Source: Faecalibacterium sp963615155 (GTDB lineage Bacteria; Bacillota; Clostridia; Oscillospirales; Ruminococcaceae). From it: a stretch of DNA of 64,000 bases. This document shows, piece by piece, positions 43,654 to 51,169 of this stretch. The translations under genes were made by a program, and so were the position numbers. Under the pieces are notes generated by a model, which worked only from the letters and a program-made list of their open reading frames with translations, did no database searches and was not told the origin of the DNA. The DNA is taken from NCBI GenBank assembly GCA_963615155.1, contig CAVEGP010000002.1, forward strand, positions 1-64,000, given 5' to 3'. The stretch's first letter is position 1. Every line of letters begins with the position of its first letter.

Positions 43654-44115
43654 TCACATTCCCTTGCGGGGATTCTGGCGAAGATTTGCCCGCACGCTTT
43701 TGACCTGCGCAGCGTTTTCCGTCATCGTTTCCTCCGTGGTCTTCAGCATATTATCACAATAGTCCGTGACCGTCTGGCGGAGCGTCCGCGCCTCATTCTG
43801 GGCGGAAGAGACGATCTCCGATGCACGCTGCTGGGCAGCCTTGACGATCTCTGCCTCACTGACAAGGATACGTGCCCGTTCCTCCGCTTTTTTCACGATG
43901 GTCTGCGCCTGTGCGTTTGCCGATTCAATAAGCTGGGCACGGTCGCTGACGATGGACTGTGCCTGACGCAGCTCCACCGGAAGGTTCGCCCGCACCTCAT
44001 CGAGATAATCTCGGATCTGCTCCACGTCCACGATCCGCTTGCCGCCGGACAACGGCATTCCCGCGCTTTCCTCCAGCGCATCCTCAATGGTATCCAAAAG
44101 CTCTGTCACGTTCAT
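43654..44115 (-). CDS. Coiled-coil protein of unknown function
   Basis: 153 residues from ATG 44115, which overlaps the rsmD stop as ATGA and follows GGAGGGAG. The N-terminus (MNVTELLDTIEDALEESAGMP) is followed by a long charged helix (residues about 45-130, EIVKAAQQRASEIVSSAQNEARTLRQ) with the Ala/Glu/Arg rhythm of DivIVA or ATP-synthase b-subunit-like coiled coils. No membrane segment. Translational coupling to rsmD suggests a shared transcript but not a shared function; similar small coiled-coil genes occur beside rsmD in other Clostridia. Confidence 0.75.
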   Translation of the reverse strand: MNVTELLDTIEDALEESAGMPLSGGKRIVDVEQIRDYLDEVRANLPVELRQAQSIVSDRAQLIESANAQAQTIVKKAEERARILVSEAEIVKAAQQRASEIVSSAQNEARTLRQTVTDYCDNMLKTTEETMTENAAQVKSVRANLRQNPRKGM

Positions 44116-44675
44116 GCTTGTTCTCCCTCCTGCGGCATGGGCTTCGTGTATTTCCACAGCAGCACCTTGCCATGCTTATATTGCTTTTTCAGAGTCAGTC
44201 CGCCCACCTCAGCCGGCAGGACAATGCCCGTCTCACTCTCACAGAGGACAACGCCGCCGGGAGCTGTCACTTTGTCCACTGCGGGGAGAATCGCTTCCAA
44301 TGTACCATTCCGGAACGGCGGGTCAAGCAGAACAATGTCGAACTGCTCATGACACGCCGAAAGATATCGCGCCGCCTCGCCAATGTTGACACGGCTGCGA
44401 TCGAACACACCGCAGTTCTTGCAATTTTTCATTACGATGTTCACAGCGTCGCGGTTTTCGTCCAGAAACACGCACCGTGCCGCGCCTCGCGACAGAGCCT
44501 CAATGCCAAGCTGTCCGCTTCCAGCATACAGATCGAGCACCCGTGCGCCGGGCAGATCGAACTGAACGACACTGAACATCGCTTCCTTCACCTGATCAAG
44601 AGTCGGGCGGGTCACATCCGTACCGGGCAGAGCTTCCAACCGTCTGCCGCGGGCTTCTCCTGCAATCACGCGCAT
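44112..44675 (-). CDS. rsmD: 16S rRNA m2G966 methyltransferase
   Basis: 187 residues, matching RsmD. RVIAGEARGRRLEALPGTDVTRPT at the N-terminus (in two parts), the SAM loop VLDLYAGSGQLGIEALSRGA near residue 50 and the catalytic DIVLLDPPF (NPPY-type) near 115 are diagnostic. Guanine N2 methylation of 16S rRNA is the known role. coaD, often next to rsmD, is absent; the coiled-coil gene follows instead. Confidence 0.95.
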   Translation of the reverse strand: MRVIAGEARGRRLEALPGTDVTRPTLDQVKEAMFSVVQFDLPGARVLDLYAGSGQLGIEALSRGAARCVFLDENRDAVNIVMKNCKNCGVFDRSRVNIGEAARYLSACHEQFDIVLLDPPFRNGTLEAILPAVDKVTAPGGVVLCESETGIVLPAEVGGLTLKKQYKHGKVLLWKYTKPMPQEGEQA

Positions 44676-44722
44676 GAGGGCTGCCTCCTTTAAAATGGTA
44701 TTTTTCCGCTTTGTGTCTTTAT

Positions 44723-44751
44723 ATTATTGCTTTTGTCCGCACCTTTGTCAA
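44723..44751 (-). promoter_or_regulatory. rsmD promoter
   Basis: Minus-strand perfect -35 TTGACA (44746-44751), 17-base spacer, -10 AATAAT (44723-44728); an alternative -10 is TAATAT two bases on. Confidence 0.55.
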
Positions 44752-44760
44752 GGGCGTTTC

Positions 44761-44789
44761 TTGCGTCCCGAGCGACTTTATGCTAAAAT
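44761..44789 (+). promoter_or_regulatory. Promoter of the flavodoxin-like gene
   Basis: -35 TTGCGT (44761-44766), 17-base spacer, -10 TAAAAT (44784-44789). Back to back with the rsmD promoter. Confidence 0.6.
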
Positions 44790-44840
44790 CGAACCAGCGC
44801 GCCGAAAGGAATTCCGGCGCAGGAAGGAGAGTATTTCGAT

Positions 44841-45461
44841 ATGAAAGTCCTGCTTATCAACGGCAGTCCCCACGCAAAGGGCTGCACCTATACCGCCCTG
44901 TCTCTGGTCGCAGGCGAGCTGAATGCCGCCGGCATTGAGACCGAGATCTTAAATGTCGGCACTCAGCCCGTGGGCGGCTGTATCGGCTGCGGCGGCTGCG
45001 CATCCGGCAGCGGCTGTGTCTTTGGCGGAGTTGTCAACGAAGCCATCGAAAAAGCCAAGACTGCCGATGCCTTTGTTTTCGGCAGCCCTGTTCACTATGC
45101 GTCCGTATCCGGCAACATGACGAGCTTCATGGATCGTCTGTCCTATGCAGGCGGAAAATATCTGGCTTACAAGCCCGCCGCAATCTGCTGCTCGGCACGC
45201 CGTGCCGGAACGACCACCACCCTCGACCAGCTGGTAAAGTATCCGCAGTTCTTTCACATGCCGCTGGTGAACGGCTCTTACTGGGCGATGGTTCATGGCT
45301 CGAAACCCGAACAGGTACTTCAGGATGAGGAGGGCTGTGCCGTCATGAAAGAACTGGGGTGGAACATGGCATGGCTGCTTCGGTGTATCGAGGCAGGCAA
45401 AGCCGCCGGCATCACCCATCCCGAGAATCCCCGTCGCCCCATGACGAATTTTATCCGATAA
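44841..45461 (+). CDS. NADPH-dependent FMN reductase / flavodoxin-fold oxidoreductase
   Basis: 206 residues. The N-terminal LLINGSPHAKGCTYTALSLV binds the FMN phosphate, followed by a cysteine-rich GGCIGCGGCASGSGCVF segment near residues 45-61 and FGSPVHYASVSGNMTSFMDR near 90. This is the iron-sulfur-flavoprotein-like/NADPH-dependent FMN reductase family of anaerobes (quinone or nitro group reduction, oxidative stress). Substrate unknown. The last 29 bases before its stop are duplicated at 46236-46264, beyond the toxin-antitoxin locus. Confidence 0.88.
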   Translation: MKVLLINGSPHAKGCTYTALSLVAGELNAAGIETEILNVGTQPVGGCIGCGGCASGSGCVFGGVVNEAIEKAKTADAFVFGSPVHYASVSGNMTSFMDRLSYAGGKYLAYKPAAICCSARRAGTTTTLDQLVKYPQFFHMPLVNGSYWAMVHGSKPEQVLQDEEGCAVMKELGWNMAWLLRCIEAGKAAGITHPENPRRPMTNFIR

Positions 45462-45480
45462 ATCAAAGCAAAACGCTCCC

Positions 45481-45509
45481 TTGACAAATTTCAAGAGAGC
45501 GGCTATAAT
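45481..45509 (+). promoter_or_regulatory. Perfect consensus promoter of the antisense RNA
   Basis: -35 TTGACA (45481-45486), exactly 17 bases, -10 TATAAT (45504-45509): a full consensus promoter. No protein-coding frame follows it, only about 94 bases ending in a terminator. Confidence 0.85.
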
Positions 45510-45515
45510 GAGTAT

Positions 45516-45609
45516 AGAAAAGGTGTTGCCCGCAGGGTCAGCTCCTGTACCCGTTACTCAAAAAGAGATTGATCATCAGGTTTCGGACGCTGGGTGATCA
45601 ATCTTTTTT
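45516..45609 (+). ncRNA. Putative antitoxin small RNA
   Basis: A transcript from the consensus promoter would run about 94 nucleotides and stop at the hairpin formed by AGATTGATCA (45566-45575) and TGATCAATCT (45595-45604) plus T-run. Its 3' half is antisense to the end of the 44-residue toxin-like gene on the other strand, whose stop codon lies inside the hairpin. This convergent layout matches type I toxin-antitoxin loci such as txpA/ratA. The RNA itself is inferred from promoter and terminator only. Confidence 0.65.
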
Positions 45610-45732
45610 GTTGTCCTCATTTTTCTGAGAAGTCTTTGTCGTAACCTCAAAGGTCAGACGAATCACGTCGATGATCAGCCCCAGCAAGCTGAAAATGACC
45701 ATCAGAAGTGTCAGCGTCTCCATCAGATTCAT
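45598..45732 (-). CDS. Small hydrophobic toxin-like peptide (type I TA toxin candidate)
   Basis: A 44-residue peptide starting MNLMETLTLLMVIFSLLGLI: residues 6-24 are one hydrophobic helix, then IDVIRLTFEV and a charged tail (TKTSQKNEDNKKD). GGGAGG lies at ideal spacing (8 bases) before ATG 45732. The pattern of a short Glu/Thr start, single helix and polar tail is that of holin-like/TxpA-type toxins, which insert in the membrane. The gene has a candidate promoter with a long leader (about 150 bases) and converges on a small RNA at its 3' end. Toxicity is inference from architecture. A second promoter/leader copy lies past the assembly gap. Confidence 0.75.
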   Translation of the reverse strand: MNLMETLTLLMVIFSLLGLIIDVIRLTFEVTTKTSQKNEDNKKD

Positions 45733-45890
45733 TTGACATTCCTCCCTTCGCCGACAGGCTTCGGGAAGCTTCTTTCAAAAAAGTCCGTTCCCATGCCTGC
45801 TTCATTCCGTGGAATGGTTCAGCAAATGGGTACGGGAGCATGACCACCTATCTATGCAGGCAGCATCTACCGCCTTCCGGCGGCATTTTT

Positions 45891-45919
45891 AGTGTATCAT
45901 ACTTTCGTCGAAAGCACAA
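45891..45919 (-). promoter_or_regulatory. Toxin gene promoter
   Basis: Minus-strand -35 TTGTGC (45914-45919), 17-base spacer, -10 TACACT (45891-45896). The leader starts with a GC hairpin (GCCGCCGGAAGGCGG), a feature that could restrain translation. Confidence 0.55.
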
Positions 45920-45937
45920 GATTTTTGACGAAACAAA

Positions 45938-46090
45938 AGCCACCCTCGGGCCTTGTGGTCTGGATTCACGGCATCGCGCCTGTGAATCTGGACAACAAGG
46001 CTCGGCATTTTGCGTTATGAGAAACTTTGCTCAGTCTGCATGGGCTGGCCCGATATGCCAATGGCTCCCCCTTTGGGGGAGCTGGCGAAC
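45938..46090. repeat. Composite dispersed element (hairpin D plus palindromic copy 6)
   Basis: CCTTGTGGTCTGGATTCACG pairs imperfectly with TGTGAATCTGGACAACAAGG (hairpin family), then a linker with TTTGCTCAGTCTGC, then TGCCAATGGCTCCCCC to GGCGAAC, the palindromic element cut by the gap. Same composition as 3308-3460 and 10448-10583. Confidence 0.7.
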
Positions 46091-46100
46091 NNNNNNNNNN
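46091..46100. other. Assembly gap (10 N)
   Basis: Ten unresolved bases, a conventional contig join of unknown true length. The sequence on both sides is repeated elsewhere in the window, so the break is probably repeat-induced. Confidence 0.98.
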
Positions 46101-46169
46101 GGGTACGGGAGCATGACCACCTATCAGTGCAGACAGCACCTACCGCCTTCGGGCGGTATTTTTAGTGTA
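46101..46169 (-). repeat. Second copy of the toxin promoter and 5' leader
   Basis: From GGGTACGGGAGCATGACCAC onward the sequence repeats 45828-45896 with few differences, including the GC hairpin and the same -10 box TACACT (46164-46169). The gap cuts it before any toxin coding sequence, so another toxin copy may be missing from the assembly. Confidence 0.75.
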
Positions 46170-46235
46170 GCATATTTCCCACGAAAATACAATCAAATCC
46201 TATGATCCGCTTGAAGTCTGAATATTCCCGAAAAC

Positions 46236-46264
46236 CCCCGTCGCCCCATGACGAATTTTATCCG
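46236..46264 (+). repeat. Duplicated 3' end of the flavodoxin-like gene
   Basis: 29 bases identical to 45429-45457, the last codons of the gene at 44841. It marks the far edge of a duplication that spans the toxin-antitoxin locus. Confidence 0.8.
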
Positions 46265-46274
46265 GTAAGTTTCA

Positions 46275-46355
46275 AGCCTCTCAGTCTCACTTCGTTCGCC
46301 AGATCCCCTACAAAAGGGAGGTGGCATGCGAGGCATTGACGGAGAGGGGTTTTCG
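46275..46355. repeat. Dispersed palindromic element, copy 7
   Basis: CCTCTCAGTCTCACTTCG and GACGGAGAGGGGTTTT ends flank an inner CCCCTAC..GGGAGGTGGC part. Very similar to copy 8 near serA. Confidence 0.75.
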
Positions 46356-46466
46356 CTTCCTGAATTTTTATTTAAAATCTGCTGAAATATCAGCTCAGAG
46401 CTTTTTTCGTTCACAACTTTGTGATAGGATATAAAATAAAGTATTGATGTCACAGGAGAACGGACG

Positions 46467-48854
46467 ATGGAACATTACGATTGGAATGACGGCTGGTTTT
46501 TCACCCCCACTTTTGACCCTGCGATCGTAAAGCCGGACTGTCCGGAGCTGGAGCTGACTCCGGTGCGCATTCCTCACACCGTGAAAGCTCTGCCCTACAA
46601 CTACTGCAACGAAAACGACTATCAACGACTCTCGGGTTATCGGCGGGAATTTTTCGCCCCGAAGGAGTGGGAGGGCAGAATCGTTCTGCTCACATTCGGA
46701 GCGGTCGCCCACGACGCCACCATTTTCTGCAACGGGCGGCGGCTGTTCCACCATGCCTGCGGCTACACTGCGTTCACAGTCGATCTGACCGGTGCTCTGC
46801 GTTTTGGCGCAAAAAATGTCGTTGCCGTCCGGTGCGACAGCCGCGAAGACCTGAACGTCCCCCCCTTCGGCAGACAGATCGACTACCTGACCTACGGCGG
46901 CATCTACCGCTCAGTCTCTCTGGACATCAAAGAGCCTGCCTACCTGCGGGACATCTTCATCGAGACCAAAGCCGAAGGCGATTTCCGCATTTACAGCTCC
47001 ACAGTCGGCGAGACCATCGGCTGCACTTTGCAGGCTGAGATCCGCAGTCCGGCAGGAAGCCGTGCGGTTTACGCAGGGGAGCTTTCCATCCCCATCACAG
47101 GCATCCTGAACGGAGTCCATCCATGGAGTACCGACCATCCCTTCCTCTACACCCTGACCGTCCGGCTCATCCGTCCCGGCACAAATGGTCTGCCTGACCG
47201 CGTCCTTGACGAAAAAAGCACCCGCTTCGGCTTCCGTACCATCCAGTTCGTGGCGGGTGGGCTGTATCTGAATGGTCAGCGGGTCGAGCTGCGTGGTCTG
47301 AACCGACACCAGAGCTATGCCTATCAGGGTTATGCCATGCCGGACAGCATCCAGCGTCTGGACGCGCAACTTCTGAAAAAGACGCTGGGCTGCAATGCTG
47401 TCCGCACCAGCCATTCTCCTCAGAGTCCGGCGTTCCTTGACGCCTGCGATGAGCTGGGTATTCTGGTCTTTTCCGAGATTCCCGGCTGGCAGCACATTGG
47501 TGACGAGGTATGGAAGGCGCAGGCATTGCAGAACTGCCGTGAGATGGTCTGTCAGTACCGCAATCATCCCAGCATCTTTCTGTGGGGCGTCCGGATCAGC
47601 GGAAGTCCGGACGATGAAGCATTCTATAAACGTACCAACGAAGCCGTTCACCGTCTCGACCCGACCCGTCCCACCGCTGGCGCGCGGAATTTCCGGAAGA
47701 GCCAGCTTCTTGAGGACGTCTATGCCTATAACGATTACTCCTACTGCGGACGCGGTTCGGGCTGCGAGGCACGTTCTGTTGTCACGCCCGACATCCGGAA
47801 GGGATATCTCATCAGTGAATTCGGCGGCCAGCAGTTCCCAGCCAAAACCTTCGATGACGAGCCACACCGTTTGGCGCAGGCGTTGCGCTATGCTGCCGTT
47901 CTGAACGACGCCATTGCCCAGCAGGGCAATGCCGGCAGCTTTGGCTGGTGCATGGCTGACTACAATACCCATCGGGAATTTGGCAGCGGCGACCGGATCT
48001 GCTATCACGGCGTGATGGATATGTTCCGGAATCCAAAGCTTTCCGCCGCCGTCTATGCCAGCCAGAAAACGCCCCGCTCCCCCTCTGATATCGTGATGGA
48101 GGTCTCCTCCACAATGGCTTCAGGCGACCATCCCGGCGGCTTTGCCGGAGCGTGCTGGGTGTTCACCAATGCCGAAAGTGTCCGGCTCTACCGTGGGAAT
48201 GACTTTATCGCAGAATTTTCCCCCGACCGTCGGGGGCGGTTCGCCGCTTTGCCTTACCCGCCTGTTGAGATCTATGATTTTGTCGGATCACTGCTTGAAA
48301 AATACGAAGGGCTTGACCGTGCCATCGCTCCGCAGGTAGCCGCCATCCTGAATGAGATGCGCCGTGACGCGCTCGAGCTGTCTCCCCTGTCCCGTGCGCG
48401 GATGCTCTCTCTCCGGCTGAACTGGAACGACCTGCTCCGGATGTACTACAAGTATATCGGCGTTCTGGGAAGTCCCTCGTCCATTTATCGGTTCGAGGCT
48501 GTCTGGCATGGTCGTGCCGTCAAGACGGTCGTAAAAGAGCCTGTGCAGAGTGTCCGTCTGGAATGTGTCGTACATAACCCCATCCTGACCGATGGTCCGA
48601 CCTGGGACTGTGCCGCCGTCAGCCTGCGTGCCATTGACCAGAACGGCAACCTTTTGCCCTACTGCGGCGAAGCTGTTCAATTGCAGGTCGAAGGACCTCT
48701 TACCATCCTCGGACCGAGCGTCGTCCCCCTGCGGGGCGGCATGAGCGGAACCTACCTCGCCACGACGGGCGAGGCGGGGCGCGCGGTTCTCCACTGCAAA
48801 ATGGAGGGCGCGTTGGATACCGAAGCAGTCATCACCATCCGCAAGCGGGATTAA
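46467..48854 (+). CDS. GH2-family beta-glycosidase homologue lacking the acid/base Glu
   Basis: 795 residues, cytosolic (no signal peptide). Domains: jelly-roll sugar-binding domain (1-165, with YRREFFAPKEWEG and YTAFTVDLTGAL), immunoglobulin-like domain (165-270, FGFRTIQF), TIM barrel (270-560, RGLNRHQSYAYQG, NAVRTSHSPQSPAFLDACDELG) and C-terminal beta domains. The nucleophile is Glu451 in LISEFGG. The acid/base, normally the Glu of an Asn-Glu pair in WGVRINES, is replaced: WGVRISGS with Ser378-Gly379. Two A-to-G changes from AAC GAA would give this. The enzyme may therefore be weak or non-hydrolytic. Substrate class (galactoside, mannoside or uronide) is not certain. Monocistronic. Confidence 0.85.
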   Translation: MEHYDWNDGWFFTPTFDPAIVKPDCPELELTPVRIPHTVKALPYNYCNENDYQRLSGYRREFFAPKEWEGRIVLLTFGAVAHDATIFCNGRRLFHHACGYTAFTVDLTGALRFGAKNVVAVRCDSREDLNVPPFGRQIDYLTYGGIYRSVSLDIKEPAYLRDIFIETKAEGDFRIYSSTVGETIGCTLQAEIRSPAGSRAVYAGELSIPITGILNGVHPWSTDHPFLYTLTVRLIRPGTNGLPDRVLDEKSTRFGFRTIQFVAGGLYLNGQRVELRGLNRHQSYAYQGYAMPDSIQRLDAQLLKKTLGCNAVRTSHSPQSPAFLDACDELGILVFSEIPGWQHIGDEVWKAQALQNCREMVCQYRNHPSIFLWGVRISGSPDDEAFYKRTNEAVHRLDPTRPTAGARNFRKSQLLEDVYAYNDYSYCGRGSGCEARSVVTPDIRKGYLISEFGGQQFPAKTFDDEPHRLAQALRYAAVLNDAIAQQGNAGSFGWCMADYNTHREFGSGDRICYHGVMDMFRNPKLSAAVYASQKTPRSPSDIVMEVSSTMASGDHPGGFAGACWVFTNAESVRLYRGNDFIAEFSPDRRGRFAALPYPPVEIYDFVGSLLEKYEGLDRAIAPQVAAILNEMRRDALELSPLSRARMLSLRLNWNDLLRMYYKYIGVLGSPSSIYRFEAVWHGRAVKTVVKEPVQSVRLECVVHNPILTDGPTWDCAAVSLRAIDQNGNLLPYCGEAVQLQVEGPLTILGPSVVPLRGGMSGTYLATTGEAGRAVLHCKMEGALDTEAVITIRKRD

Positions 48855-48994
48855 ATCCCGTCCATTTACAACAGATTTGCACTCTGTTCAAAGTTTTATC
48901 ATGGTTCCATGTTATTCTAGGAATCGAGAACAAACGACGCGGCATCTCCACTCCGGAGCTTCCGCCTGCCTGATACCAAAGGAATGATAAATCT

Positions 48995-49390
48995 ATGAAA
49001 GAAAAATTTCGCCGCTTTATGATCGGACGCTATGGCACAGACGGTCTGAACCAGTTTCTCAGCATCCTGTCGCTGGTGCTTATCCTGCTTGCGCTCCTGA
49101 TCAAGAACTCGTTCCTGACTCTGCTCGGCATCATCCCGCTGGGGCTGTGCTATTACCGCTCCCTGAGCCGGAATATCTCCAGGCGCACCGAAGAGAATTA
49201 CCAGTTCTACACCCTGAAGGATCGAGTCACCGGAAAGGTCAACGGTCTGAAGGATCAGTGGGCGAACCGGAAGCTTTACCATTATTATCGCTGTCCGAAG
49301 TGCCGTCAGAAGCTTCGTGTTCCCCGCGGACGCGGACGCATCCAGATCTCCTGCCCCCGCTGCGGCACCCAGTTCATCAAGAAGAGCTGA
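48995..49390 (+). CDS. Membrane protein with C-terminal zinc ribbon
   Basis: 131 residues. Two close hydrophobic stretches at about 17-52 (LNQFLSILSLVLILLALLI, FLTLLGIIPLGLCYY), a basic linker, and a cytosolic CPKC-x20-CPRC zinc ribbon at about 99-126. No known function. The next gene starts three bases after the stop, so it belongs with the DUF5685 and DnaJ-domain genes as a conserved trio seen in Clostridia. Confidence 0.8.
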   Translation: MKEKFRRFMIGRYGTDGLNQFLSILSLVLILLALLIKNSFLTLLGIIPLGLCYYRSLSRNISRRTEENYQFYTLKDRVTGKVNGLKDQWANRKLYHYYRCPKCRQKLRVPRGRGRIQISCPRCGTQFIKKS

Positions 49391-49393
49391 GCG

Positions 49394-50236
49394 ATGTTTG
49401 GTTATGTGATCCCCGATCAGACTGCGCTTTCGCCCGAGGCACAGGCACGCTATCGCACCGCCTACTGCGGGTTATGCCGCCGCATCGGCGCGCTGCACGG
49501 TCTGCGCGGGCGGCTGACCCTGAGCTATGATCTGACGTTTCTGAACCTGCTGCTTTCCAGCTTATACGAGGGCGAAAGCGAATGTATGACCGGCTCTTCT
49601 CACTGCCCGATCCACCCCATCCGCAAAACAAGCTGGCGTTCCAGCGCGCCGACCGACTACTGTGCCGATCTGAGCGTTGCGCTTCATTATTACAACGCTG
49701 AGGACAAATGGAAGGACGATCACAGCCTTCTCGGGCTGGGCTTTGAAAAGCTGCTTGTCATTCCTGTGAAGGATGCGGAATCCCGCTGGCCGCATCAATG
49801 TACCGTGATCCGCACCTGTCTTGACCGTCTGGCTGAATATGAAGCCTTCGGGAGTGAGGATCTGGATGCCGTGTCGGGCTGCTTCGGCGACCTGATGGCG
49901 GAGCTGTTCGACTATCAGCAAGACCATTGGTCACCCGAGCTGCGCAGCATCGGCTTCCATCTCGGGAAATATATCTACCTTCTCGACGCCTACGACGACC
50001 TCGAGCGGGACAAGAAAAAGGGCAGCTACAACCCTCTCAAATCCCTGAGCCAGCAGCCCGGTTATGAGGACGAGATGAAGGAAATTTTTGAGCTTCTGCT
50101 CGGGAATTGCGCCCAGAGCTTTGAGCGTCTGCCCTGTGTGGAGGACGTTGATCTTCTGCGCAACATCCTGTATTCGGGTGTATGGCTCAAATACAACTGC
50201 AAGAATGCCAAGAATGAAAAGCGTTCCGCCCGATAA
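49394..50236 (+). CDS. DUF5685-type protein
   Basis: 280 residues beginning MFGYVIPDQTALSPEAQARYRTAYCGLCRRIG. The YCGLC cysteines, a further CPIHP near residue 72, and the helical C-terminal part with LDAYDDLERDKKKGSYNPL near 205 fit the DUF5685 family as I remember it. The DAYDDLERD acid-rich motif looks like a metal-binding site of the prenyltransferase-like fold. It lies between a zinc-ribbon membrane protein and a DnaJ-domain protein; function unknown. Confidence 0.75.
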   Translation: MFGYVIPDQTALSPEAQARYRTAYCGLCRRIGALHGLRGRLTLSYDLTFLNLLLSSLYEGESECMTGSSHCPIHPIRKTSWRSSAPTDYCADLSVALHYYNAEDKWKDDHSLLGLGFEKLLVIPVKDAESRWPHQCTVIRTCLDRLAEYEAFGSEDLDAVSGCFGDLMAELFDYQQDHWSPELRSIGFHLGKYIYLLDAYDDLERDKKKGSYNPLKSLSQQPGYEDEMKEIFELLLGNCAQSFERLPCVEDVDLLRNILYSGVWLKYNCKNAKNEKRSAR

Positions 50237-50258
50237 AGGTGGATGTTTTTCGTTTATC

Positions 50259-50287
50259 TTGATTTTCCGGACATTGTCCGTTAGACT
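50259..50287 (+). promoter_or_regulatory. dnaJ-domain gene promoter with a palindrome in the spacer
   Basis: -35 TTGATT (50259-50264), 17-base spacer, -10 TAGACT (50282-50287). The spacer holds a 13-bp palindrome, CGGACATTGTCCG (50268-50280), placed like an operator. Confidence 0.55.
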
Positions 50288-50343
50288 AAAGGATATTGCG
50301 GCGATTCGGCCGCACCACCAGAGAGATGTGAGGAAGTAGATCC

Positions 50344-51081
50344 ATGAAAGACCCCTATGAGGTGCTTGGCATCCAGCGCGGTGCAAGTGATGAAGAGATC
50401 AAAAAAGCCTATCGCGCCAAATGCAAACGCTGGCATCCAGACCTGAACCCCAACGACCCCACGGCGGAAGAGCACTTCAAGGAGGTGCAGGCTGCCTACG
50501 ATGCCATCACCAAGGGCGATGCCGACCCGCAGATGAACGGTGGCTATGGTCAGCAGGGATATTATAATAATCCCTACGGCAATTATCAGCAGCAGAGCCG
50601 CAGTCAACAGGGTGGCTTCTATAATAACGGCTTTGACGGCTTCGACCCGTTTGGCTTCGGATTCGGCTTCGGCGGCTATCAGCAACAGGGCGGCGCAAGC
50701 TATTCCGGCTCGGACAGTCCGGAGATGCAGGCTGCACGAAACTTTATTTCCAGCGGACGCTATGCTGAGGCGCGCCGTGTCCTTGACGGGATGAATAATC
50801 GGAGCGCCCGATGGTATTACCTCTCCTCTCTGGCGAATCAGGGTCTTGGAAAGAGCATCGACGCTTTGCAGGATGCACGCCGCGCCGCCCAGCTTGACCC
50901 GAATAATACTGAGTACCAGATGCACCTGCGCCGGATGCAGAATCCCGGACAGACCTACCGCACCCAGACCACCTACGCCCAGCCGGGCGGACTGATGCGT
51001 TGGTGCTGGAGCATGATCCTGCTGAACCTGCTCTGCAACTGCTGCTGTGGCGGCGGTCGGTTCTTCTATCGCCCCTTCTGA
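50344..51081 (+). CDS. J-domain protein
   Basis: 245 residues. Residues 1-62 form a J domain (DPYEVLGIQRGASDEEIKKAYR, HPD in KRWHPDLNPND), which stimulates an Hsp70. A Gly/Tyr/Asn/Gln-rich linker (90-125) follows, then a tetratricopeptide-like helical part (ARNFISSGRYAEARRVLDGM, KSIDALQDARRAAQLDPNN). The C-terminus is hydrophobic with cysteines (LLNLLCNCCCGGGRFFY). It lacks the zinc fingers of DnaJ, so it is a specialised J protein, probably membrane-associated. Confidence 0.88.
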   Translation: MKDPYEVLGIQRGASDEEIKKAYRAKCKRWHPDLNPNDPTAEEHFKEVQAAYDAITKGDADPQMNGGYGQQGYYNNPYGNYQQQSRSQQGGFYNNGFDGFDPFGFGFGFGGYQQQGGASYSGSDSPEMQAARNFISSGRYAEARRVLDGMNNRSARWYYLSSLANQGLGKSIDALQDARRAAQLDPNNTEYQMHLRRMQNPGQTYRTQTTYAQPGGLMRWCWSMILLNLLCNCCCGGGRFFYRPF

Positions 51082-51098
51082 TCCTGAATGATACCATG

Positions 51099-51137
51099 AA
51101 AAAAACCCAGAGTTGTTGTTCACAGCTCTGGGTTTTT
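51099..51137. terminator. Bidirectional terminator
   Basis: AACCCAGAG (51104-51112) pairs with CTCTGGGTT (51126-51134), with A and T runs on either side, closing the J-protein gene and the secreted-protein gene. Confidence 0.85.
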
Positions 51138-51169
51138 CAGCTTTTGCTTTTCTAATCTTCTTTACTCAT

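Noticed and set aside
45708..46205. Open frame spanning the assembly gap on the plus strand
   Set aside because: It is antisense to the toxin leader, crosses N bases and reads through a dispersed repeat.
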